From: Hypomyces perniciosus
Taxonomy: Eukaryota > Ascomycota > Sordariomycetes > Hypocreales > Hypocreaceae
Assembly (NCBI GenBank): GCA_008477525.1
Contig: SPDT01000010.1
Location: 1,736,001-1,800,000 of the forward strand
DNA: 64,000 nt
Direction: 5' to 3'
Shown: one piece after another, positions 35,455 to 45,815 of the stretch
Numbering within the stretch: position 1 is the first letter of the stretch
Layout of the letters: every line of letters begins with the position of its first letter
Translations under genes and position numbers: made by a program
The notes under the pieces: model-generated
What the model saw: only the letters and a program-made list of their open reading frames with translations
What the model was told of the DNA's origin: nothing
Databases searched by the model: none

Positions 35455-36104
35455 TCATTGAAAAAGGGTCGTAAAAAGGAAAATCACAAAAATGGTCGAA
35501 AACGCGGTCCATTTTAGAACGCGGCAGCCTGTGACTAATGAGTAAAAATACACACGTATTCAGTAGATCCGTGGAAAGGATATATTTATCTTACCTCCGT
35601 ACGCCTCGCGAACTGTTGAGATAGAGTTCCATGATTGCAGGTAACGGCAGCAGATAGTCTGTGAGGAATTAGTAAAATGCATGTAATAGGTAGAGGTAGA
35701 TCCCTGGAAATAATGTATATCTTACGTCCGTATTCCTCCCTGTGAGAAAATGCCCGCAAGTTTCGCACCACTTTTTTTTACTCATGCTGGCCAGGTTGCA
35801 TATGTGGCACAAGCCGGGAGTTATTTCTAATCTCTCAGGCACCGAGATGGGGAAGAAATAGGTATATACACGGTCGAAACCGTAGTCCAAGAACTTGAGG
35901 ATTCGACGAAAGAGCTTCATGATCTCGTGGAAAGTGCTTCTTGGTAGTGTGCAAAGTCCAGAAGGCCGAGCAAGTTGGTAATACTTGGGTTCGCTAAGTA
36001 AGATATCGTTCTGTTTCGCTTCTTGTATTTTGGAGAGGTTCCTGCGTCTGAAGTTAGATTATAGACAGGGAAGAATGTTGCCTGCTGAAAACTTACCGTC
36101 TCAT
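35455..36104 (-). CDS. Small zinc-ribbon-like protein, four exons, uncharacterised
   Basis: Not a known family to me. Exons 36104-36097, 36047-35726, 35658-35595 and 35534-35455 (or from 35528) join in one frame. The introns begin GTAAGT or GTAAGA, and intron 2 has a TACTAAT branch site. The protein would be about 157 residues: a basic N-terminus (MRRRRNLSKIQEAKQ), then FDRVYTYFFPI, then a possible zinc ribbon CHIC...KWCETCGHFL. After that comes TICCRYLQSW and a hydrophobic tail (FSTIFVIFLFTTLF) suggesting a C-terminal membrane anchor. A shorter form could start at Met 35920 (MKLFRRIL). The first exon of 8 coding bases is the weakest part. Introns 2 and 3 resemble each other closely (see findings). 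It has no homologue that I recognise. Confidence 0.5.
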
Positions 36105-36761
36105 GCGCGATGTGTCTGGCGGTTTCTTGATATGGGGTTAAAGGTGTCAAGACAGGTTTGGATGAAGAGGATAAGAAGAAAGACGGGGGATCTCAGACGT
36201 TTTAAAGACGCCGCTCCCATTTGTTTTTCCAAAGTGCAAGCGCAGAAGATGGAATCACTTCAAAGCATGCTTCCTGAATAAGCGATGAGCCATGTGAGTG
36301 AAGATGGCGTCTCATTCTTTGGCGGCGATGCACATAAATCATGTCTTCTGACTCATAATCTGTTTGAACCTGCATGAGTGAGTGTGGGGAGTTGAAGATT
36401 TGTCCAAGAGACATGCAACAAGCCTTGTGGTAGCTAAGATTTAGCAACGGTTGCTCAACTGGTTTACATGCAACGTTTCTCTATTCACTCCATCAAGACC
36501 CAATTATTAAGGCGAGACACCTACAGTGAGCGTCAGTTTTAATCCACCTAAATTCACCATGAAAGGCATTGCTAAACGTACGTTTGCTGGCGCAACGCGA
36601 GGCGGAAGTTATTTACATCCCGAGCCACATTCAAGCGAGGCAACTAGACAAAGTTTGTTTTCATATATTGCAGGTTTCCTTCCTCTTCCCGAAAATCTTT
36701 CATTCCTTATCCATTCACTCTGACGCCAAAACGCAGCGTCAGAGGCCATCACAGCGAAATC
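36105..36761. other. Divergent intergenic spacer
   Basis: About 660 bp between the zinc-ribbon gene (-) and the secreted 10-Cys gene (+). It should hold both promoters. No further gene is seen. Confidence 0.4.
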
Positions 36762-37556
36762 ATGCTGCGTCTACTCCTCTTCCACTTATACATCACCGCC
36801 ACCCTTCTCCCCCTTGTCCTCTCATGGCAACTACACAAAGACCTCCCGGAAGGCATCTGGGAGATCTACTTCGTCCTGGAACGCATTCGGCACCAGAACC
36901 ACGTCATCTATAATGACTGGACCAAATACGCCGACGTCACCATCATCCGCAAACAAGAACACCCCTTCAAAGTCTCTCACCTTCCAATCACTCATCACGG
37001 CTGCGCCGTCGACCAGAAGTTCCATGGCTACGGTAACATCCTCCCCCAAAAGTCCGACGTAGAGCGCGCGCGAGATATGCTGGCCAACTGGTGCGAGATG
37101 TACCGTCCCAAAAAGGGCGCTCTCATCGTCGCCACCGTGGGGAACGCGAGCTGGTATATATGCAACTGGGACTTTTACAATCTGCAAACCCTGCATAAGC
37201 AGAAATGCTCGCGGTGGGAGCTCATGATGGCCGAGGAACGCATGGATTACTACTGTGGCGCGAATCACACTGCGTATGTCCACATGGAGGGATGGAACAA
37301 AGCCTACGGACGGGGTATCAAGCCGGGTGAGCTTTGTCCAGATATGGAGAGATATCCCAGGCCGGCTGGACATAACCACGAGATGGATTGGCTGGTACCT
37401 GTTGATGAGACCCAGGTAGGAAAGGGCAATGCGACGGCCAAGTATTGCAATGTGCAGTGCCTTGACAATGCCGAGTGCCTTAAGAGGTGTTTCCATGAGT
37501 ATGAGAAGACATGGAATAAAGGAAGGCCAAAGGGGCAGAAGGTGTCGCCACCGTGA
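36762..37556 (+). CDS. Secreted 10-cysteine protein, uncharacterised
   Basis: A single exon of 264 residues. Residues 1-21 (MLRLLLFHLYITATLLPLVLS) form a clear signal peptide. The mature part is rich in aromatic residues and holds ten cysteines, an even number that would allow five disulfides. The last four cluster as CNVQCLDNAECLKRC. There are three NxS/T sites (NAS, NHT, NAT). The C-terminus is basic and disordered. It has no transmembrane helix or GPI tail, so export is expected. I do not recognise the family. It could be a secreted effector-like or wall-associated protein, but that is only a guess from size and cysteine content. Confidence 0.8.
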   Translation: MLRLLLFHLYITATLLPLVLSWQLHKDLPEGIWEIYFVLERIRHQNHVIYNDWTKYADVTIIRKQEHPFKVSHLPITHHGCAVDQKFHGYGNILPQKSDVERARDMLANWCEMYRPKKGALIVATVGNASWYICNWDFYNLQTLHKQKCSRWELMMAEERMDYYCGANHTAYVHMEGWNKAYGRGIKPGELCPDMERYPRPAGHNHEMDWLVPVDETQVGKGNATAKYCNVQCLDNAECLKRCFHEYEKTWNKGRPKGQKVSPP

Positions 37557-37928
37557 GAAGAGTCGGATGGATGAATCTATGCCTCAGGGAAGGAGAGGGA
37601 AAGGCTGGACGGAGCACGGGAGTCAGAGCTGGGAGTATGAGTTAGTGAGACGCACTTGTTACTGTAAAGAGTCGTAATGTATGATTTGACTTGTGGTGTT
37701 GTTGATTGGATTGCATGAGGCTACACAGCTTGTCCATATCACGTCACGTGTGCAGCGGCTGGTGCGCCATGTTACCTAAGGTAAGGTAGGTACGGTATCT
37801 AGTGGAGCCCCCTCAATCAAAACATCGACACCTCAAATCGAAAGCCGTGTCGCATTGGAATAGTCCAACATCGCCAACACCACAGAAGCCCGCTGTTTTC
37901 CAATTGCAGTTTATTTGTGTTGATTATC
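37557..37928. other. Intergenic spacer
   Basis: 372 bp upstream of the FAR1/MULE-like gene. It contains CACGTGTG at about 37746 and GGTAAGGTAGGTACGG near 37782. I found no terminal inverted repeat of a Mutator element here. Confidence 0.4.
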
Positions 37929-40688
37929 ATGTCGGCGGCAGCCGGGCAACAGCCGCCGTCGCAGCCTTTCTCCTATACCGGCATCTACCGCACCGAAGAT
38001 GACGCCTTCTATGCCATATCCGAAGCTCAGAATGCCCTGGGCTTCCCGTGTTCCAAGAAGCGCAGCAAGCTTGATGTGAAGACAGGCATTAGGAACCGCA
38101 TCGATGTCCGCTGCCATAGGAGCGGTTCATATAGACGTTGGAAGCATAGTACCGGTCAATACCAAACGTCATCGAGAAAGACGAACTGCCCGTACCTCGT
38201 CATTATCAGATTCGATAAACAGACTGGCGGTTTCTTATTTGAAGTAATGTCCGAGGAGCATAACCACGAGCCTGTTGAGAATCCCAACGAGACAAGCACC
38301 GCTCGTAAGCGGTCGCAAATGCAATTTGGCATTGAACGTCTTGAGAGGCTTGTTGAAGCACGAAGTAAAATCCCTGGCATAAAGGCAAAGGCGATCGCGG
38401 AACATATCGCCAGTGAACATCCTGGTGTCGCCATTACTAACCACGATGTTCATCTCATACTGGGCAAGATCCGACGGAGTCGCACTGGCGCCTTTGCTAC
38501 CATACAGGATTTCCTGGATGGTCTCCAAGATAACGAAAGGGTTTTTTACTATGCTGTTGATCGCGGGCCTGATGAACAGCTGACCAAAATCTTTTGGATA
38601 TACCGCCATAATATAGAGGATTGGAGGCGCTCTTCCGAGGTTCTCATGTTGGACAACACATACAAGATTAATCGCCTGAAGATGCCTCTTTTACAGATCA
38701 CGGGTACGACTCCGCTGCATACGAATTTCAGCGCTGGTTTTGGCCTCACGGTCAAGGAAGATGTAGCGGCCTTCACGTGGATACTGAAGCAGTTGAAAAT
38801 AGCGGCCACCAAAGGCCGTGTTCCACTACCGATGGTTGTCATCTCAGATTTCGATGACGTCGCTCTCAAGAAAGCCGCAGCAGACATCTTCGACACCTCT
38901 GACCAACAGGTGTGCATGTGGCACATTTTGAAGAACGTCACACTGAACATAAGAAAGATGTGGAATGGATACTCTGGAGCATCAGAAATCATGAGTATTT
39001 GGGAAGCCAATCCAGCATCCAGTAGCACCGCAGGCACCGTGCCTTTCTCCCGTCATGGGGAGGATCTTGCAGGGACACCGCTGGAATTGGAAATAGATGC
39101 TGTAGCTGAGCGTGCGATACGATTGTCGTGGCAAGCTCTCCAGACTCCTTCGCCACTAAACCAGCCTCCTGGTGGGCAGAGGCGGACGTTCCCTGACGCA
39201 CCTGAAGGCATACGAGATGCGTTTGTAGCTGTCTGCCGGGCCGACAGTGAGAGTGATTTCTGGCAGCGATGGGCTCAGTTGTGCTATGAGTTTCCCGCAC
39301 AAAAAGGTCTGATCCAACTCCCTCCCTTTTTGTGGACGCAACGGCTGACTAGCATGAAGCGATTATAACCTACCTCCACGACACCTATGTTGCTGAACGA
39401 GTCCAATTTGCACACTTCTCTGTCAAGTGGTTCCAGAACTATGGAATCCGAATGATTTCTTGTACCAAAAGCTCCCACTTGAAGGATTTCTTCGATAGCA
39501 CCTCTACTGACCTTTGTCAGCTTGAACGACACATCTGGGAAATGGTCACGGCGTACCGGGAATCCTATGAGCTTTGTCTTCAGCACGAGCTCGGCCGACA
39601 GCAAGCACACTTTGACGAGTCCTCCATTGTTAAGGATATTGCGCTGAGAGTCGGGTCAAAAACAATGGACGAGATCTTGCAGCAAGTTCGGCTTGCGCTG
39701 GATGAGCTGCAAGGGAAAATATCACCGCAATCCTGTACGGGCCAGTTCACAAAGCAGATGGGACTCCCCTGCCGTCATCAAATTCTGTCATTAATGAAGA
39801 AATACGAGTCTCTTGAGCTATCGCACATTGGCCGTCACTGGTGGCTCAAGGATTTTGATGTAAGTTCTACCCTGAATATGATTAGACCGCAGCTAAAAAT
39901 TGAGGTAGGAGGAGGAGCCCCCCATAGAGCAGCAGGAACCAGCAATCAACGTTGTTCAGCCGGCCCGTCCGGTTAAGCGAGTTCCTGTACCGATAGCTAC
40001 CACGGAGGCGGTTGCTCTTCGTGAAGCCCGTGCTGCCACGGCCAGAAACGACGGAACCTCTGTAAGTAGACGTGATGGACAAAGGAAGAACGAAAGAGTA
40101 CCAGTACCAAGGCTGCGCATAGCCGAGGAGCGATCCGAAGGCCCCAGAAGAAATCTTAAACGGCCCAGGGCCGAGAGTCAATCAGACCAACAACAAGAGC
40201 AGGCTGTTGAAGAAACACGGGATCAACAAGGGGCCCGTGAACCGACAGTCCAGGAACAACCACAGCCTAGCGAGCCGTTGCCAATCCACTCTGCAGTCTC
40301 TCAAAACCAACAAAGTCCTCACAATCAGCAGGAAGTTAGGGCGACTCCAAATACCCGCCAAAGAAGCGCCAACCCGACGACACCAGCCCGGACCAGAGCT
40401 CCAACGAGAACTGATGTTGCTGTTACACGGAGCCAGACGCAGGTTAGACAGCAGTTGACGCAACCGTCCGCACCGTCGCTTCAGCCACAGATACCTCTGC
40501 CTGCGCCAGTTGCAAGCAGTTCGTTGGTGCAGGGTTCACCAGCACAGGCCAACTACCAGCAGTTGGGAGGACTCGCAGCTCTTGATATGTACAATATGGG
40601 TGGAATTCCCCAGCAGCCTCCACAGGCAGCATTTGGTTCACAAGGGCCTCCACTCAACTTTTTTGCTTGGCAGCCACCACAAAAATGA
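37929..40688 (+). CDS. FAR1/MULE transposase-like protein with SWIM zinc finger
   Basis: Three exons, 37929-39306, 39360-39859 and 39909-40688, give an uninterrupted 885-residue frame. Intron 1 (53 nt, GTCTGA...GAAG, GCTGAC branch) and intron 2 (49 nt, GTAAGT...GTAG) both remove apparent frameshifts. Residues about 15-115 resemble a FAR1/WRKY-GCM1 DNA-binding domain ending EEHNHEP. The MULE transposase core follows: VLMLDNTYKIN (first Asp), VVISDFDDVALKKAAADIF (second Asp) and CMWHILKNV. The SWIM finger is SCTGQFTKQMGLPCRHQI. The last 260 residues are Gln/Pro/Arg-rich and disordered. Intactness, two spliceosomal introns and no visible terminal inverted repeats suggest a domesticated transposase acting as a DNA-binding protein. 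A live Mutator/Hop-like element is the alternative. Confidence 0.85.
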
Positions 40689-41397
40689 TAATTTTAATGT
40701 CACAAAAAGCTGGAATTGGAGATGTCTTCTATGGGGGACGGCTGTGTTCAGTTCATGCGAAGCAGCGAAATACCGTCGATTCTTTGTTATTGTTTAATGA
40801 GCTTGGAGTATCAGGAATCATATCATCCCGTCAAGGTTGGTGAGCGACAACAGGTGTTTGCGAACTGGGAATGGAGTTGTGTATATCCGGTTATATTGGT
40901 CCGTTTGCATGGTTAATCAACGGCTCCATATCAAAGTTCTTGGGACCAATCTCAAGTGTGGCTCTATACTACAGCTACAAAGTAGACTACTTCATCTTGA
41001 GCTTTCATATCGATCTGCATATGACTAGGTACTTCTCAGGCTCTAGTACGCCGCACAAGCTAGGATGGTCTCTCTGCTCACGGGGGTTCGCGTCTTTTTA
41101 CCAGCAAAAGATATTTATTGCGTCTTTCTTCTTATACTAGGTCAATCAATACATATATTTGGTGTTACAAAACCTGTGCGATTAGTCCGCTTCCTAACGG
41201 GTAAACATATGAGGCCAAGGTATGGCCCTCGCCGTCTGTGACGTGGTTAAGTCGGAAGATGAGCCTGAGACTAACATCGTTATCCTTAATCTGTCGCTCT
41301 CCTTCAGAAACCTATGCGTCAGGATTTCAAGTCACCGTGTAGCTCATCGGTGTACTGCATCAGTCATGTCAGGAAGTAGAAGTGTTCCCAAAATCAG
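40689..41397. other. Convergent 3' spacer
   Basis: About 710 bp between the 3' ends of the FAR1/MULE-like gene and the BBP gene. I looked for Mutator-type inverted repeats or a decayed element end and saw none. Confidence 0.4.
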
Positions 41398-43458
41398 CTA
41401 AACACCTGGGGGAGGAGGTGGAGGGGGCTGATCGCTTGGAGGTGGAGGAGGGGCATCTCCCGATGGCGGTGGGGGCGGCGGAGCTGACCCAGCATATTGC
41501 TGAATGAGGGCGTTGAGGGGACCAAGGCCTGGAGGAGCGGAAAGCCCAGGAGCGCCAGCCTGGGGAAGACCAGGAGGAGCACCCATCCCAGGAGCCACGC
41601 CATAGCCACCGTAGCCAGCATATCCAGGGTACCCACCCTGGGTTCCAGGAGCCTGATGCTGTGGCACGGCAGGTTGCTGCGGCTGCTGCCACGGCGCAGC
41701 TCCACCAGAGGAGGAGCCGTAGTTCTGCCCGTAGTAACTGTCTCCATGGCTGTTGTTATTGCTGTTGTTATCATGGCCGCGATGGCGATCACGCGCCCAA
41801 GGAGCCGCAGAGCCGCCTCCGCCTCCACTTCCACCTTCGTTAGAATCTTGGTTCCGGGATCGCCACGGCGCAGGCCCGCCGGTTGGCCCACGTTGCCATG
41901 GTTTCGCATCGCTACCATTGCTGTGACCACCTGGGCCTGCTTCAATCTGTGCAGGGGCTGATCCGGAGCCACCTCCAAGTTCTTGCATAAGTTGCTAGGA
42001 TCATTGTTAGCATACTACGGTCATGTGTGTGAGGGGGTTGACAAAATGTGACATACCTCCATTTCACGATCCACGGCGTCGCCTCCTCCGATCCTACCTG
42101 CAGGACGGGCACCTGCGTCATTACGCCAACTTGCACCCCTCTGTCTGTCTGGACAATCACGGGCCATGTGTCCGGCGTTACCACAAACCCGGCAAATTAT
42201 GCTGGCAGTGTAGTTTTGTCGCTCGGGGCAGTCATATTTGCGATGCCCAATCTTACCGCAGTTCTGACAAGCTTGGTTTTCATCGTCTCGCAGGGTACCG
42301 TTGAGTGCAGCGAGTTCTCGAAGCTGGTTGCGCTTGAGCTCGTTCTGGCCCTCGGGGATCGAAGCTGCCTAAATTGCAATGTGAGCACTGGTTCACCCTA
42401 GGAGAGTAGGGTGTGTCCAACTTACTGTTTCAATAACATTGTGGATGAGCTGTTTGGCCTTGTTCACCTTCTCCTCTGTGTCGGCCATGATCAAACAGTG
42501 AAGATCTTCCTCCTGGTTGCTGGAGTGAGCTGCGTCAGAGCGACCCTTGCCTTCCTTGACCGAGCCTTTACCACGGATGGCAATCTTGGCACCCGAATCA
42601 GTCTCCATCTTCTTCAATGTGTTACCACGAGGTCCGATAAGTAAGCCAACTTTGGGGGAGATCTACGTGTTAGTAACTGAACTTGTAAAGATTAGAGGCA
42701 TAGGATAATGCGCGATCAACGGAAGAACCAGGCCTCTTAAAACACCTTGGCGATGTAGTAACAAGTCTGGTCATGCTCCAGAGGGGGATGAGGGGAGAGA
42801 CATTGGTTAGGGTTAAAGGGTTAGCAATCATACTGAAGTTAATCTCCGGGTAGTCATTGACAGGCACGTAGACCTTTTCCTGCGTCTTCGTAGGCCTGCG
42901 ATAGTCCTGTGGCGGGTGATAGTTAGGAATGGTTTTCATGGCCTTTTCCACCAGCTTGTGACGCTCATCCTCGAGGCGCTTGCGATAGCGGTATTCTCGA
43001 GTGTTGATACGTCGACCATGGTTGTCGTATTGCGGTGGCGGAGATGGGGATCTATAGCGCGTCAGTTTTAGGATCGTTGACGATATAAGGGTGCAAACAT
43101 ACCGGTCTCCATCCGCCGGAACAACATCGTCGATGCGCAGCTTCTGACTGATCTCTTCGATACGAAGATGCAGGGTGTACGCCTCAAGCTGTTCACTTGT
43201 CATGGATGACAAGATCGCAGTGGGGAGACCCATGAGACCCGCAGCCTTGTTCTCAGACGCGTCGCCCCATCGGTTGCGTTTCTTTCGTCGGCGAGGACCG
43301 TCAGACTCGCCTCGGGGTTCTGGGTCGCGGCCACGCTTGAGATCGCGCTCATCCATGACTTCTTCCTCGCCTCCTTCGCTTCCTTCGCCTCCGAAGCGTC
43401 GCGACTTCCCGAGGGGAATGTTGTTCGACCCCGTGATGCCCTGATTTCTCCAAGACAT
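41398..43458 (-). CDS. MSL5: Branch-point binding protein BBP / splicing factor 1
   Basis: Binds the intron branch site in the commitment complex of pre-mRNA splicing, in the nucleus. Five exons (43458-43103, 43051-42834, 42649-42426, 42368-42057, 41994-41398) total 568 residues with no frame error. The 184-nt intron 2 ends CCAAAG and rejoins the conserved [19 protein letters not shown]. Domains in order: an RKKRNRWG segment resembling the U2AF-ligand motif, a coiled SF1 helix-hairpin region, the KH-QUA2 domain with GPRG loop ([14 protein letters not shown] to VIET), two CCHC knuckles ([28 protein letters not shown]), then a Gly/Ser/Pro-rich tail ending in polyproline. Length and order match fungal orthologues. 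Confidence 0.96.
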
Positions 43459-45815
43459 TTTGGCGGTTGATGCGGCGATTCTCCGTGACAAGGTGATCAA
43501 AAGAATGACGACGCAGGTTAGGTAGAAGGTGATGTTGGATGCCGGAATGTTGTGGCCAAATTGCTGCAGCTCTCGAAAGTTTCGAGCTTGTTTGTTTTCG
43601 GAAAAGGGTTCTTCCGCCCCTCGATAGACACGTACCAAACGTACCTGCATGGCACTTCTGTGCGCGAAAGTATTGACAAAGCATCAGAACCACGTCAAAT
43701 GTTGTGGTGCATACGAAGTACTACACCATCCATTGCTGCTCTAATGCTCCTGTAAGAGACAGAATTCACGGTGTATGAGCAGAGTATTTTTTTTTCTTGT
43801 CTTAATATTTCGGCAAGGAGTCCATATATTTAGGTAGTTTGCAGATCTCAAGTCATATCAAGCTGGCCGAAGCTTTGTCATCACGGGCTGCACTACCAAA
43901 TTAAGGATACAATAACTCGTATGAACTGCAACCCATCAGTACTACTAAATCCTTCATAATCCATCGGAAATTCTGTTTTCAAATGATGTTTTGAGGCCTA
44001 TCGAGGGTTTTCACCTAAGCTAGCGGCCCCGCGTCGGTATACTACTTCTACATATATACTTCGTAGACTCGAGTGATCTTTTTACCGCATTTTGCCGAAA
44101 ATCCCGATCTGTTCATGTGAAGTATTCGGCGTTCGGTAGTTATAAGAGAGATGTACATAGGTTTGACCTCCAGCTGTAAACGTCCGAAATCTGGAGAAGA
44201 GCCAAGGTCCAGAGTGGTCGATGAATGAAGACTGAAGTCATAGTCACGCGGTTTCGATATGGACCTTAATACTACTACTAACAGTGTTACCAAAAAGTTT
44301 GGCGTCCGCCATTGTCTTAGCCGCTGGCTCTGCTGTGATGCTGTGATACGGATTGGTGGCGTCGAAGCAAGGTTTAGGCGGGCGAAACGAAACCAATGAG
44401 CGTCATAGCTCGGCATGTTACGCCATAGGAAGCTAGTACTCCATACATACTACTCCGTACATGGAATCAGACTGGCTGACAAAGGGCATTGCTAATACTA
44501 TTTACTACTCATTGAATGCTGAATGCCGAGGAATGAAAAAGATGAAAATGCAAGCACCGAGTCCGACGATACGGGCAGCATCAGCGCCCTTGCTGAGAGT
44601 GTAGGTAGTGCCAGTCGTACTCGTAGGTATCTATCCGTACTGGTAATTCCAGAACCCGAAAGCCCTTTATTTGGCCCCCTTATCAAGAACTACTACTAGT
44701 ACGGAGGAGTACTACTTCGTACTACCAATCTTCATGGCATGGTAGCGGTAGGGCGCGGCAGTTGTGTGAATGTCTCTGGGCAACCTTGTGCCTCCTCATT
44801 AGTAACTAGATACGTCTTGGATAGTTGCTACCGTTTGTGGCTTGCAGATGAGGGAATCGAATGGAGTGCACTAATGCACGAGATGGCGCAGTCAGCCTGA
44901 CGAAGAGCCATGATGGTGCTGCACCTCAAAAGTTCAAGGGAATCGGGAGCGTCAGACATGGCCTTCAACAACAGCTATTGGACACGCGAAGCCTCGATCC
45001 AGCAGGTCTCGGGCGTCGTTTGCCCGGCAGATGCAACCCCCAGAAAGATGGGATAATATTGTGTTGGTGAGGGCTAGTATACTACTATACTACGGAGTAC
45101 TACTGCTGCTAATACGGAGTACTTGCATACCTGCCTATACCCGTATAGCGAGGTCTGGCCCCCACTAAAGCACCTAGATAGGATTTAAATGTATGAGGCC
45201 GCTCCCTATTATATGCCGCCGTTATCAGTTCGTCCTGAGCCAACGCGAAGCCGGCGATCCGTGCAGTCCTCGATTTCCGGCACTGGTCAACAGTTATTAG
45301 ATACGGAGGAATTCAGCATTCTTACATTAATCGCCGATCACTACCCGTCTCAGATTGCGTACTTCACACTCCTCGGAGTCGCATTCCTCGAAACCGGAAG
45401 AACTCCAAGCCGCAGTGGTAAAGGAGTCAGAAGGATTCCCAATTAAAACCAGTTGACCCGGCAGGTATTTATTTCTGCGGAGCACTCCGTACCAATACTA
45501 CGAGTACTGCGGAGTACTATAAACGTTGGAACAATTATTTATTCAATAATAATTGTCAAGGACGGACGCCTTACTACCGAGTACTCGTCTATATCTTCGG
45601 AGCACCGCTACTACCGGCCAGAAACACATGTGCATGTGCATGCAACACGAGTATTTATTTATGTGCAGAGAATAGGACCAAGTGTCGTCCGCTTTTGTTT
45701 GTCTCCAGCTTTTAATGAATATCTCTCTGTACGATCGAGAGGCATTTGCGCGCATCGTCGTCCTCACCGTCCTGACTATTAATACCATACCATCAATACC
45801 ATCAATACCGTCAAA
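43459..45815. other. Gene-free 2.4-kb tract rich in TACTCCGTA-type motifs
   Basis: No supported coding exon. Exact 9-mers occur at 44451, 45091 and 45113, and the TACTTCGTA/TACGAAGTA variant at 43712, 44057 and 44713. The right end is the leader of the Zn2Cys6 gene, with a 9-bp repeat (ATCAATACC type) at 45783-45812. Confidence 0.6.

Noticed and set aside
36102..36220. Upstream ATG at 36220 with a hydrophobic N-terminus as start of the zinc-ribbon gene
   Set aside because: That frame (MGAASLKRLRSPVFLLILF) meets a TGA before the GTAAGT donor, so it cannot join the downstream exons.
39360..39376. Frameshift in the FAR1/MULE gene suggesting a dead transposase
   Set aside because: A 53-nt intron (39,307-39,359) with a GCTGAC branch site restores the frame and gives a sensible protein junction, so I do not call a frameshift.
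39880..39976. Stop-interrupted end of the FAR1/MULE second exon
   Set aside because: A 49-nt GTAAGT...GTAG intron removes it and leads into the long Gln/Pro-rich tail.
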